From an uncultured Bacteroidales bacterium (GTDB lineage: Bacteria; Bacteroidota; Bacteroidia; Bacteroidales; UBA932): DNA of 7,021 bases. Position 1 is the first letter of the stretch. Every line of letters begins with the position of its first letter. The DNA is taken from assembly GCA_934726455.1 (NCBI GenBank), contig CAKVDS010000065.1, forward strand, positions 1-7,021, written 5' to 3'. The notes under the pieces were generated by a model. The model searched no databases. It was not told the DNA's origin and saw only the letters and a list, made by a program, of their open reading frames with translations. Shown here piece after piece: positions 1-5,515 of this stretch. A program made the position numbers and the translations under genes.

Positions 1-2
1 GC

Positions 3-323
3 CTCGGCATAGATGCTCACACTCCAGTAATATACTGGGACCAGATTCCCCGAATAATCAATCAGTTCGAGACCAGAGTCCTCTCCGAAAGCCAGATACA
101 GAGCATCTATAAGCTCTTGCTCGCAAACAACAACGGAGACAAAGCCGCCAAGAAGCAGCATATTTCCAACGTCCGTCACAACGAACTCAAGCGTGACATT
201 GCCGTTGCCAACGGCTATTGTCCGCTATGCGGAGGAACATTGACACTACGTCAAGGCAAGTATGGCAAATTCTACGGCTGTTCAAACTATCCACGTTGCC
301 GGTACACCACACCATATAGTTGA
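3..323 (+). CDS. NERD-like protein, C-terminal part with topoisomerase-type C4 zinc finger (5' end outside window)
   Basis: The frame is open from the first bases of the window to a TGA at 321-323, giving 106 residues of a protein that starts upstream. The last 35 residues form a C4 zinc finger with spacing C-x2-C-x16-C-x5-C: CPLCGG, then a KYGKFYGC stretch, then SNYPRC. This is the zf-C4_Topoisom type that binds nucleic acid at the end of bacterial topoisomerase I. The preceding segment (GIDAHTPVIYW, then a helical region ending near KKQHISNVRHN) resembles the end of a NERD (nuclease-related) domain, and NERD plus C4 finger is a known Bacteroidota architecture. The finger is seen directly. 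The NERD assignment is inference, because the catalytic part lies outside the window. A topoisomerase I fragment is the alternative, but a single finger after a non-topoisomerase segment makes it less likely. Confidence 0.75.
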   Translation, partial: LGIDAHTPVIYWDQIPRIINQFETRVLSESQIQSIYKLLLANNNGDKAAKKQHISNVRHNELKRDIAVANGYCPLCGGTLTLRQGKYGKFYGCSNYPRCRYTTPYS

Positions 324-343
324 TTTTTGCGTGACCGCAAAAA
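324..343 (+). terminator. Hairpin terminator directly after the NERD-like gene
   Basis: Immediately after the stop codon, TTTTTGCG (324-331) and CGCAAAAA (336-343) form a perfect 8-bp stem with a TGAC loop. An A/T-tipped stem of this kind can terminate in both directions. No clean T-run follows on the plus strand, so efficiency is uncertain. The right arm lies in the first copy of a 23-bp tandem repeat. Confidence 0.5.
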
Positions 344-400
344 CACCAACCAAAACGCCGCAAAAACACCAACCAAAACGCCGCAAAAACACCAACCGCC
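337..400. repeat. 23-bp tandem repeat, 2 full copies plus a shortened third
   Basis: The unit GCAAAAACACC-AACCAAAACGCC occurs at 337-359 and 360-382 without mismatch. A third copy at 383-400 lacks five internal bases (AAAAC). Each copy, with the preceding C, carries a CGCAAAAA that can pair with the single left arm at 324-331. The array sits between the end of one gene and the promoter of the next. It is too short and too regular to be a CRISPR array. Confidence 0.9.
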
Positions 401-402
401 AC

Positions 403-431
403 TTGAACTTGAAAAAAACTCGCTATATTTG
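403..431 (+). promoter_or_regulatory. Bacteroides-type promoter for the AAA_14/DUF4143 gene
   Basis: TTG at 403-405 is followed after 18 bases by TATATTTG at 424-431, matching the TTG / TAnnTTTG pattern of the primary sigma factor of Bacteroidota. The expected start of transcription near 438 leaves a leader of about 18 bases before the ATG at 456. There is no Shine-Dalgarno sequence. Confidence 0.7.
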
Positions 432-455
432 TGAGGTCATTTTAACACTGACAAT

Positions 456-1757
456 ATGGATTACCTCAAAAGAATAGCTGATGAATTTTTGAGTCTGCAG
501 TTGGCTTCATCTGGAGCGGTACTTATAGAAGGTCCTAAATGGTGTGGGAAGACAACAACTGCCGAGCAACAAGCGAACAGCATTATTCGCCTTCAAGATC
601 CTGACATGCGTGACAAATATCAGGCAACAATTGCTGTTAAGCCGTCCCTTCTTCTCTCTGGTGCTACACCCCGACTGATAGATGAATGGCAGGAAGCCCC
701 AATACTTTGGGATTCTGTCAGGACTTTGGTGGATGCCAGAAAAGAATTTGGCCAATTTATTCTGACCGGCTCAAACACCATTGATCCGGAGAAGAGAAAA
801 GAATTCATCAAGCATTCCGGGAGCGGCAGAATTGCGAAAATGCAGATGCTCCCGATGAGCCTGTATGAATCAAAGGAATCAAATGGCCGGATATCCCTAA
901 AAGACCTTTTTGACAAGCCTGACATGGATATAGATGGCATAGCCTCTGACAGATCCATAGAAGAATTGATATTCATTGCTTGCCGTGGAGGGTGGCCCGC
1001 TTCACTCAAAGCCAATTCCGACAAAGCGAAGCTGCAGATAGTCAAGAACTATGTACGTTCTGTATGTGACTCTGACATTTCTACAATAGACGGGGTAAAC
1101 AGAAGCTCCAAAGTTGCAAACGCTATCCTTCGTAGCTACTCTCGCAATATATCGACATTGGCTAAAAAGAGTGTGGTTTTCAACGATGTCAATGAGCATC
1201 TGGAAGGCATAAGTCTCACGGCTTTCGACACATATTTGGATGCGCTTCAACGGCTGTTCGTCATACAGGATATAGAGGCCTGGAGTCCTGCCATACGTTC
1301 TGCCTCCGCCATACGTCGTGGCCCCAAGAGAGAGTTTACAGATCCGTCTATTGCCGTTGCGGCGTTAGGGTTGTCTCCGGAAGCCCTCTATACCGATTTG
1401 AAAACTTTCGGATTTCTATTTGAGTGTATGGCGATCCGTGATTTGAAAACCTACTCGCTGTCTCACGGAGGTACAATTTCATATTATCATGACAGATATG
1501 ATCTTGAAGCGGATGCTGTCCTTCATCTTGAAGATGGCAGATATGCACTCATAGAATTTAAATTGGGTAGCCGGGATATTGAGGCGGGGGCTGAACACTT
1601 GACAGAAATCAAGCAATTGGTGAAAGAACATAACAAAGCAGAGCCTCAGGTCAAACTCCGCGAACCGGATCTGATGCTGGTCATCACTGGGGGAGGAATG
1701 TCATACACCCGTCCTGATGGTGTCAAGATAATACCGTTGGCCTGTATGAAAGACTGA
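456..1757 (+). CDS. ATP-binding protein, AAA_14 / DUF4143 family
   Basis: This 433-residue protein has an N-terminal AAA core: Walker A at residues 26-34 (GPKWCGKTT), Walker B at 74-80 (LIDEWQE), a sensor-1 stretch FILTGSN at 101-107, and SGSGRI with a candidate arginine finger at R125. The C-terminal half matches DUF4143: GFLFE near 319-323, then a PD-(D/E)xK-like pattern of LEAD (350-353), a strand turn, and IEFK (366-369). Length and domain order are normal for the family, and nothing is truncated. The ATG at 456 is chosen because a good promoter lies just upstream and the N-terminus aligns with the usual family start. The biochemical role of these widespread ATPases is not established. 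The nuclease-like fold may be catalytic or structural. The gene is monocistronic here and converges on the minus-strand PIN operon. Confidence 0.9.
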   Translation: MDYLKRIADEFLSLQLASSGAVLIEGPKWCGKTTTAEQQANSIIRLQDPDMRDKYQATIAVKPSLLLSGATPRLIDEWQEAPILWDSVRTLVDARKEFGQFILTGSNTIDPEKRKEFIKHSGSGRIAKMQMLPMSLYESKESNGRISLKDLFDKPDMDIDGIASDRSIEELIFIACRGGWPASLKANSDKAKLQIVKNYVRSVCDSDISTIDGVNRSSKVANAILRSYSRNISTLAKKSVVFNDVNEHLEGISLTAFDTYLDALQRLFVIQDIEAWSPAIRSASAIRRGPKREFTDPSIAVAALGLSPEALYTDLKTFGFLFECMAIRDLKTYSLSHGGTISYYHDRYDLEADAVLHLEDGRYALIEFKLGSRDIEAGAEHLTEIKQLVKEHNKAEPQVKLREPDLMLVITGGGMSYTRPDGVKIIPLACMKD

Positions 1758-1795
1758 CCTGTCTTTTCCTGTATTGCAGGTGTAGTGTGTTTTTT
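1758..1795 (+). terminator. Weak hairpin plus T-run after the ATPase gene
   Basis: CCTG (1768-1771) and CAGG (1777-1780) form a short stem with a 5-base loop. An alternative ACCTG/CAGGT pairing (1757-1761 with 1777-1781) has a longer loop. A T-rich run follows at 1790-1795. The stem is short, so this is only a possible terminator. Confidence 0.3.
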
Positions 1796-1814
1796 ATTGA
1801 ACGAGACATTCCAT

Positions 1815-2133
1815 GCCCCGCACAGAAAATGCCCCGTTTTCTGTACGCGAGGTGCTTCCGGGAAGGCCCCGTACAGAAATCGCCCTTGTGCTGTACGAAA
1901 TGCTTTGTGGGGCGCAGGGACGGCCAGCAGCTTCCAGTGACCCTCCGGATGTAGGGGTAAAAAGTGCCGTAAATACCCCAACCTTCAGCCTCTGGCGGGT
2001 TCAGAGGCCCGTCCAGAAGGGGTAGTACTCAAAGGTAGGGGCAGAAATCCTCAAAAACACCCCAACCTGTGCGCCGGGCTTGCGTGGCCCCAATCCGGGC
2101 ATCGCCTTGCATGGGCCATGCTGGGAAGTGCTA
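1815..2133. repeat. Structured intergenic repeat, copy R1 (longest copy)
   Basis: This gene-free stretch shares long near-identical blocks with R2 (3719-3868) and R3 (5516-5697). Its 5' part is an imperfect tandem duplication of about 51 bp (1815-1865 and 1866-1917), each beginning GCCCCGnACAGAAA. It contains the stems ACAGAAAA/TTTTCTGT (1822-1829, 1837-1844) and GTACAG/CTGTAC (1871-1876, 1891-1896). The middle part carries GGGGTA/TACCCC (1954-1959, 1974-1979). CCCCAACCTT (1976-1985) then pairs with AAGGTAGGGG (2032-2041) with one mismatch, and GGTAGGGG (2034-2041) pairs with CCCCAACC (2060-2067), also with one mismatch. A further palindrome GCATGG-g-CCATGC lies at 2109-2121. An open frame runs antisense through the block, but it follows the repeat sequence and shows no recognisable protein. 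Confidence 0.85.
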
Positions 2134-2178
2134 CAATTTCAGCATTTTGAAGACCCTGCCTATGAGAGAATCAAGACG
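2131..2178 (-). pseudogene. Remnant of a small zinc-ribbon gene: 3' tail only
   Basis: On the minus strand, 15 codons end at a TAG (2131-2133) and read DSLIGRVFKMLKL at the C-terminus. The intact zinc-ribbon gene at 5695-5880 ends GSITRRIFKMLKSE. FKMLK is identical, the flanking residues are similar, and both tails stand just upstream of the repeat on the same strand. A TAA at 2179-2181 closes the frame upstream, so nothing of the zinc-binding part is left. The homology rests on a short stretch, but the shared position beside the repeat supports it. Confidence 0.5.
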
Positions 2179-2192
2179 TTATGATCGATTGG

Positions 2193-2609
2193 CTACTTGT
2201 TGTCGAGTGAATTGAGAATTTCAAGCATTTCGTTTGGGGTAACAACTCTTCTGACTGATGGAAAATGTCTGATGTTTCCGGTGATGAGGTAGGAATCCTC
2301 CCTTGACATGGACACCTCATAGAAGACCACATCTTTCGGGTCAATTACTTTACCGGAGCTGGCCACTCTTTCAGATTCAACGCCAGCTTCAATAAGTGCG
2401 TCAATAGCAAATCCGATTGCATTTTCGGAGAAATTGAACTTTGGACGCCGTAGTACCTCATTGTATTCAGCGATGATCTCCTCATTGTACATGGGGATGA
2501 AATCCCGACTGAACAGGCGGTCCATAATCTGTACCGGGGCCGAGTCTGTATGTTTAGCCAGCAGGGCCGATACGAGAACATTGGTATCGATGACTGCGTA
2601 GACCTTCAT
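2193..2609 (-). CDS. PIN-domain toxin of a type II toxin-antitoxin system (COG1569 / TIGR00305-like)
   Basis: This 138-residue protein is a PIN-fold ribonuclease, expected to cut RNA with Mg2+ held by conserved acidic residues. Visible positions are D8 in VIDTNVLVSAL, E43/E44 in YNEEIIAEY, D90/D93 in DPKD, and D105 in SREDSYLITGN, the usual order for the family. FPSVRRVVTPNEML at the C-terminus is the typical end of the group annotated as putative PIN-family toxin component. The ATG at 2609 overlaps the TGA of the upstream antitoxin by four bases (ATGA, 2606-2609), so the pair is translationally coupled. Length is normal and no active-site residue seems missing, so the toxin is probably functional. 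The RNA target cannot be read from the sequence. Confidence 0.92.
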   Translation of the reverse strand: MKVYAVIDTNVLVSALLAKHTDSAPVQIMDRLFSRDFIPMYNEEIIAEYNEVLRRPKFNFSENAIGFAIDALIEAGVESERVASSGKVIDPKDVVFYEVSMSREDSYLITGNIRHFPSVRRVVTPNEMLEILNSLDNK

Positions 2610-2902
2610 TGCTTGGACTCTCTGGCAAGCCTGATTTCCTCATTGATTTCGTCAAGAGTCATATTCTGGATGCCGGCATCAGCGGCGGCCTGTCTCATAG
2701 AATAGAATGCTGCACGGCCCTTGGACATGACGTCATCCTTTGTGGGCGCCTCGATAGAGAAGGGGATACGCCGGCTTCTGACCACTTGGCGCACGAAGAT
2801 GTTGAACGCCGTATTGGTGCTCATGCCGAATTCTTCACAAAGACTGTCGAACTTCTTTTTCAGGTCGGCGTCCAATCTGATTGTAAGTGCTGACTGTGCC
2901 AT
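2606..2902 (-). CDS. RelB/DinJ-family ribbon-helix-helix antitoxin
   Basis: This 98-residue protein is the first gene of the PIN operon. Residues 4-10 (SALTIRL) form the DNA-binding strand of a ribbon-helix-helix fold, followed by helices at about 12-25 and 29-42 (GMSTNTAFNIFVRQVV). RRIPFSI follows at about 44-50, the hallmark of DinJ-type antitoxins. The charged C-terminal tail (about 55-98, ending RLARESKQ) would wrap the toxin. The usual DinJ partner is a YafQ/RelE fold toxin, but here it is a PIN nuclease, a combination also seen in Bacteroidota. It should bind its own promoter as dimers and neutralise the PIN protein. The ATG at 2902 lies about 10 bases after the predicted transcription start. 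Confidence 0.92.
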   Translation of the reverse strand: MAQSALTIRLDADLKKKFDSLCEEFGMSTNTAFNIFVRQVVRSRRIPFSIEAPTKDDVMSKGRAAFYSMRQAAADAGIQNMTLDEINEEIRLARESKQ

Positions 2903-2913
2903 GATTATAGTTG

Positions 2914-2963
2914 TTTTTGCAAATATAGCAAAATGGCTGCAATGTGCAATCTTTTTGCAAAAA
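2914..2963 (-). promoter_or_regulatory. Promoter and candidate operator of the DinJ/PIN operon
   Basis: Read on the minus strand, TTG at 2949-2947 is followed after 19 bases by TATATTTG at 2927-2920, a clean Bacteroides-type promoter. Two copies of TTTTTGCAAA bracket it, at 2914-2923 (over the -7 element) and 2952-2961 (just upstream of the -33 element), 38 bp apart. The upstream one extends to a perfect 12-bp palindrome, TTTTTGCAAAAA (2952-2963). Paired short palindromes over a promoter are what ribbon-helix-helix antitoxins usually bind, so autoregulation here is a reasonable inference. Confidence 0.65.
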
Positions 2964-2993
2964 CACTTAATCGGAGGATTATATGTGTCGGGG

Positions 2994-3614
2994 TTAACAG
3001 TGAATCTTATCAGTCAGGTCGGGCATAGCCGTTTTGTATTTTTCGACTTCGCCTTCAGGGACGATTATCTCTTCGAGAGCTGGACAGCCAGAAAAAGCAC
3101 CGGCGAGATTCTCGGGACAAGAACAGAGGAATGTCGCGGTTTTTAGACTCGGACAGTTGTTGCAGAACGCCTTTCCGATTGTCTTTACTGATGCGGGGAT
3201 TACGATTGAGCGGAGGTTAGGACAGTTGTTGAAAACGAAAAAATCAATCTCTTCCAGCGTTTCCGGAAGTTTGAAACCCATAAACGGCAAATTGGAAAAC
3301 TGCCATCCTGCTATACGCTTGTGTACACGAACATCACAGACAATATGCGCCAACTTCTCGGAATCCTTCTCTGTTATCCAAGGTGTCTTTGTCGGGGTAG
3401 CCTTGAAGTATTCTTCCAGCTTTCGTTGCTCTTCCTCGGGGTCTATGTCTCCATACTCTTCAATATCAATCCGGTCTTCGAGTTCCCCAATCGCATCTTC
3501 GGCATCGGAAAGCCGGGCTGCGAGATTCTCGTTCTTGTCCTGCAGGTCCTTCACCTGCTGTTCCAATGATTTGATGCGTTCCTGAAGTTGATTGAATTGT
3601 TCGTCGGTTGTCAT
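2994..3614 (-). CDS. Coiled-coil and BspA-like leucine-rich-repeat protein (LRR_5), no signal peptide
   Basis: This is a 206-residue protein. Residues about 5-50 have heptad spacing of I/L/V with many E, K and Q, predicting a parallel coiled coil and hence oligomers. An acidic linker (51-70) follows. Residues about 115-190 hold three BspA/TpLRR-type repeats of about 22-23 residues: LPETLEEIDFFVFNNCPNL, IPASVKTIGKAFCNNCPSL, and a more divergent one ending FSGCPAL. The end, VPEGEVEKYK, is the usual closing segment of LRR_5 domains. Most BspA-like proteins are secreted or surface-anchored, but this one begins MTTDEQFNQLQERIK with no signal sequence, so it is probably cytosolic. Six cysteines cluster in the repeats. 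It has its own promoter and stands between two toxin-antitoxin operons. Function is unknown, and protein-protein binding is the most that can be inferred. Confidence 0.85.
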   Translation of the reverse strand: MTTDEQFNQLQERIKSLEQQVKDLQDKNENLAARLSDAEDAIGELEDRIDIEEYGDIDPEEEQRKLEEYFKATPTKTPWITEKDSEKLAHIVCDVRVHKRIAGWQFSNLPFMGFKLPETLEEIDFFVFNNCPNLRSIVIPASVKTIGKAFCNNCPSLKTATFLCSCPENLAGAFSGCPALEEIIVPEGEVEKYKTAMPDLTDKIHC

Positions 3615-3648
3615 AATGTATCTGTTTGGATTCCATTTGTTATACTGG

Positions 3649-3677
3649 CAAAGTTATAAAAAATATTGTTCCCGCAA
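3649..3677 (-). promoter_or_regulatory. Promoter of the LRR gene
   Basis: On the minus strand, TTG (3677-3675) is followed after 18 bases by TAACTTTG (3656-3649), matching TTG / TAnnTTTG. The predicted leader to the ATG at 3614 is about 28 bases, with no Shine-Dalgarno sequence. Confidence 0.65.
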
Positions 3678-3718
3678 CGGTGGAGCGTTCTGGGCCACAC
3701 GGTGCAGCAATTTCTAGA

Positions 3719-3868
3719 TGCTTCCGGGGAGCTCCTGTACAGAAATCGCCCTTGTGCTGTACGAAACGCTCTGTGGGGCGCAGAGACGTCCAGCGGCTTC
3801 CAGCGGCTTTCTGGAGGTAGGGGGTAAAAAGAGCCGTAAATGCCCCAACCTTCAGCCCTTGGAGGGCT
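3719..3868. repeat. Structured intergenic repeat, copy R2 (5' part of the element)
   Basis: The block from GCTTCCGGG (3720) through CCCCAACCTTCAGCCC aligns base for base with most of R1, in the same orientation. This includes GTACAGAAATCGCCC (3737-3751) and its CTGTAC partner, and the pair GGTAGGGGGTA (3816-3826) / TGCCCCAACC (3841-3850). The match breaks off after about 3862, where R1 and R3 continue with the second GGTnGGGG arm, so R2 has lost the 3' third. A short duplication of CAGCGGCTT (3791-3809) lies inside it. Confidence 0.85.
3854..3868 (-). terminator. Hairpin after the AbiEii gene
   Basis: AGCCCT (3854-3859) and AGGGCT (3863-3868) form a perfect 6-bp stem with a 3-base loop, 16 bases beyond the toxin stop codon on the minus strand. 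No T-run follows, so it may act as an RNA-stabilising 3' hairpin rather than a classic terminator. It occupies the point where R2 diverges from the other repeats. Confidence 0.4.
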
Positions 3869-3884
3869 CATCCGGCAGCTCATG

Positions 3885-4766
3885 TCAGACCTTGCGGAGT
3901 TCTTCTCTGCCGACCTCGATGAAATCTTGGCCAACACCGTCATTCTCAAACCTTATCATATCAGCCAACTGTAGGAAATAGTCATTTGACCATATTTCCA
4001 GATCCCTTTTGTCGACAATATATGGAAGGACATCCTGTTTTACCGCAGATATGTCTGCCACACAGATGCGCCCCTTGAGCATCTCCAAGAACGATTCCTT
4101 GGTCAAGTCAATGCCATTGAACTCCTTGGCCCGGGTCTGAAGATGCCCGAAGTCCAGCGGGACCCGGTTCCTGACATACCATTCGAAATCATACCAGTCG
4201 CGTCCCTTGACCCGATTCTTCCATTGCCTGAATGTAAATGCGTGCATCTTTCCGGCATAAAGATCAGGAAGGGTGAAGCATCTGGCCATGAACGAGAAAG
4301 GGGTCATCAGCAGTCTCTGTTCCGTCTGAAAGCCAAGCGGAGGCTGCGTGTCCACCTCGATCTTGATTTTAAGGGATTGCTCTGTCTGGAAGGATATGTT
4401 GTACACATCGGTATTGTCCTTCAGGAATGCCGACTCGACCTTCCCGAAGTTCCTTTTGTCTTTCTTCGTGATGCTGACCTCACGCCCCAGACTTCGGCAT
4501 TCCTCTATTATGGCGGGGAAATATTTTTCCAGACTGAATTCCGGATCTTTTTTCAAGAGGGAGAAATCCATATCCTCTGAGAATCTTTTCAGCCCGTGGA
4601 ATATCCTCAGGCAAGTGCCACCATAAAATGCGGCCTCCTTAAAGAAGCCTCCACGATACAGACCGGCGAGAATCACCTGCTGCATAACTTCATAGACGGC
4701 GTTCCGCTTGTCATCAGATGTGCGTATCTGATATGCGGAAAGCATGGAATCGAAGATCTCGCTCAT
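3885..4766 (-). CDS. abiEii: AbiEii/AbiGii-family nucleotidyltransferase toxin (type IV toxin-antitoxin / abortive infection)
   Basis: This 293-residue protein has the DUF1814 nucleotidyltransferase motifs in order. The first is FYGGTCLRIFHGLKRF (about 47-62) leading into SEDMDF with metal ligands D65 and D67. The second is KIEVD at 135-139. A lysine in AGKMHAF (K173) follows, then KGRDWYDFEWY (187-197), the D/K motif characteristic of AbiEii. Relatives such as AbiEii and the MenT enzymes bind nucleotide, and some MenT proteins add pyrimidines to tRNA 3' ends. The substrate here is not known. The ATG at 4766 is chosen over an in-frame ATG 27 codons upstream because it overlaps the antitoxin stop as ATGA (4763-4766) and MSEIFDSML is a typical start. 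All catalytic residues are present, so the toxin is probably active. Confidence 0.92.
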   Translation of the reverse strand: MSEIFDSMLSAYQIRTSDDKRNAVYEVMQQVILAGLYRGGFFKEAAFYGGTCLRIFHGLKRFSEDMDFSLLKKDPEFSLEKYFPAIIEECRSLGREVSITKKDKRNFGKVESAFLKDNTDVYNISFQTEQSLKIKIEVDTQPPLGFQTEQRLLMTPFSFMARCFTLPDLYAGKMHAFTFRQWKNRVKGRDWYDFEWYVRNRVPLDFGHLQTRAKEFNGIDLTKESFLEMLKGRICVADISAVKQDVLPYIVDKRDLEIWSNDYFLQLADMIRFENDGVGQDFIEVGREELRKV

Positions 4767-5398
4767 ATACGTTCCTGTTTTTGTTGAGTTTTCAGATAGT
4801 TCAGGAGTGCAGATAACGAACCGGATTTGCGTCCCAGCGCTGAGCATTGCTCAATGATCCGCAGATCAAGGCCAGGAATCGCATCAGTGTCGAACCGGAT
4901 ATCTTCCTCAAGGAAGAGCCTCACGTCTTTCATAAAGCGCAATGTCACCTTGTTGAAGCAGATATAGTCGCACAGGGCTTTTTCTGGGGACGCTATGAGA
5001 TAACGGCAGTCCGGTTCTCCCTTGATTGTTATCCCTATCGGGAAATAGCTGGCCGCGCAGTTCTGGTAATGAAAAGTCCCCAGAGCGTTGCTGAAATCCC
5101 GTGAATGCTTTGTCGTGACGGATTGAATGAGATCCACGCGTTCCGGAATCAGCCCATACCATCTGAGAGCCCAGCTCATCGAGACATAGGACGGGCCATA
5201 TAAATGATTGGCCACCAATTCACGGGACAATTCGCCGCCATTTGCGTCAGCCATATACAAACCTTTCTTTAGTCTGATGATGCGCCCTTCCGCCTCAAGC
5301 CTTCTGGCCTTGTCCGTGATCTGCTTGCATCCTGGATAGGCAGACTGGAGGACATTGATGTCAAACGGCACTGCGCCTATTTTCTGCAATAGCTCCAT
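4763..5398 (-). CDS. abiEi: AbiEi-family antitoxin and transcriptional regulator
   Basis: This 211-residue protein begins MELLQKIGAVPFD. Residues about 1-50 form a winged helix-turn-helix, ending in the family pattern KARRLEAEGRIIRLKKGLY. The C-terminal domain has the conserved YVSMSWALRWYGLIPE (71-86) and IASPEKALCD (135-144) motifs of AbiEi-type antitoxins. These proteins bind inverted repeats in their own promoter through the winged helix and counteract the nucleotidyltransferase without a stable complex (type IV). The frame is open 58 codons further upstream, but that extension runs through the operator and into repeat R3 and reads as nonsense. The ATG at 5398 is about 14 bases after the predicted transcription start. 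Translation is coupled to the toxin by the ATGA overlap. Confidence 0.9.
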   Translation of the reverse strand: MELLQKIGAVPFDINVLQSAYPGCKQITDKARRLEAEGRIIRLKKGLYMADANGGELSRELVANHLYGPSYVSMSWALRWYGLIPERVDLIQSVTTKHSRDFSNALGTFHYQNCAASYFPIGITIKGEPDCRYLIASPEKALCDYICFNKVTLRFMKDVRLFLEEDIRFDTDAIPGLDLRIIEQCSALGRKSGSLSALLNYLKTQQKQERI

Positions 5399-5418
5399 CA
5401 ATAATCTTAATTTGACCA

Positions 5419-5471
5419 CAAATATAGCGATATTCCGTACAGAAAAACGAATGATTGTCGTTTTTCCGTAC
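5419..5471 (-). promoter_or_regulatory. AbiE operon promoter with a 35-bp inverted-repeat operator
   Basis: On the minus strand, TATATTTG (5426-5419) is a perfect TAnnTTTG element. GTACAGAAAAACGA (5437-5450) and TCGTTTTTCCGTAC (5458-5471) form an inverted repeat with 13 of 14 bases paired and a 7-base spacer. The right-hand end of the palindrome relative to transcription covers the expected -33 position, where no clean TTG is present. AbiEi proteins are known to bind inverted repeats at their own promoters, so this is the likely operator. It is predicted to repress by blocking polymerase. Confidence 0.75.
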
Positions 5472-5515
5472 AAGATATTACTATTTTGCGCTATTCTGGA
5501 GAAGGTTTCAAGTAC

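Noticed and set aside
337..400. Tandem repeat considered as a CRISPR array
   Set aside because: Repeats are directly adjacent with no spacers, and there are no cas genes.
1646..1981. Minus-strand open frame of 111 codons beginning MGYLRHFLPL
   Set aside because: It runs antisense over the ATPase 3' end and the repeat R1. The similar peptide in the frame over R2 follows from the shared repeat DNA, not from a conserved protein.
3034..3585. Plus-strand frame of 183 codons
   Set aside because: It is a shadow of the LRR gene, serine-rich from antisense reading of acidic codons.
3611..3949. Minus-strand open frame of 112 codons over R2
   Set aside because: It overlaps the AbiEii 3' end, repeat R2 and the LRR promoter, with repeat-derived sequence in the middle and no recognisable domain.
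4767..4847. 27-codon N-terminal extension of the AbiEii frame
   Set aside because: It lies inside the antitoxin coding region. The ATG at 4766 gives the ATGA overlap and a normal family start.
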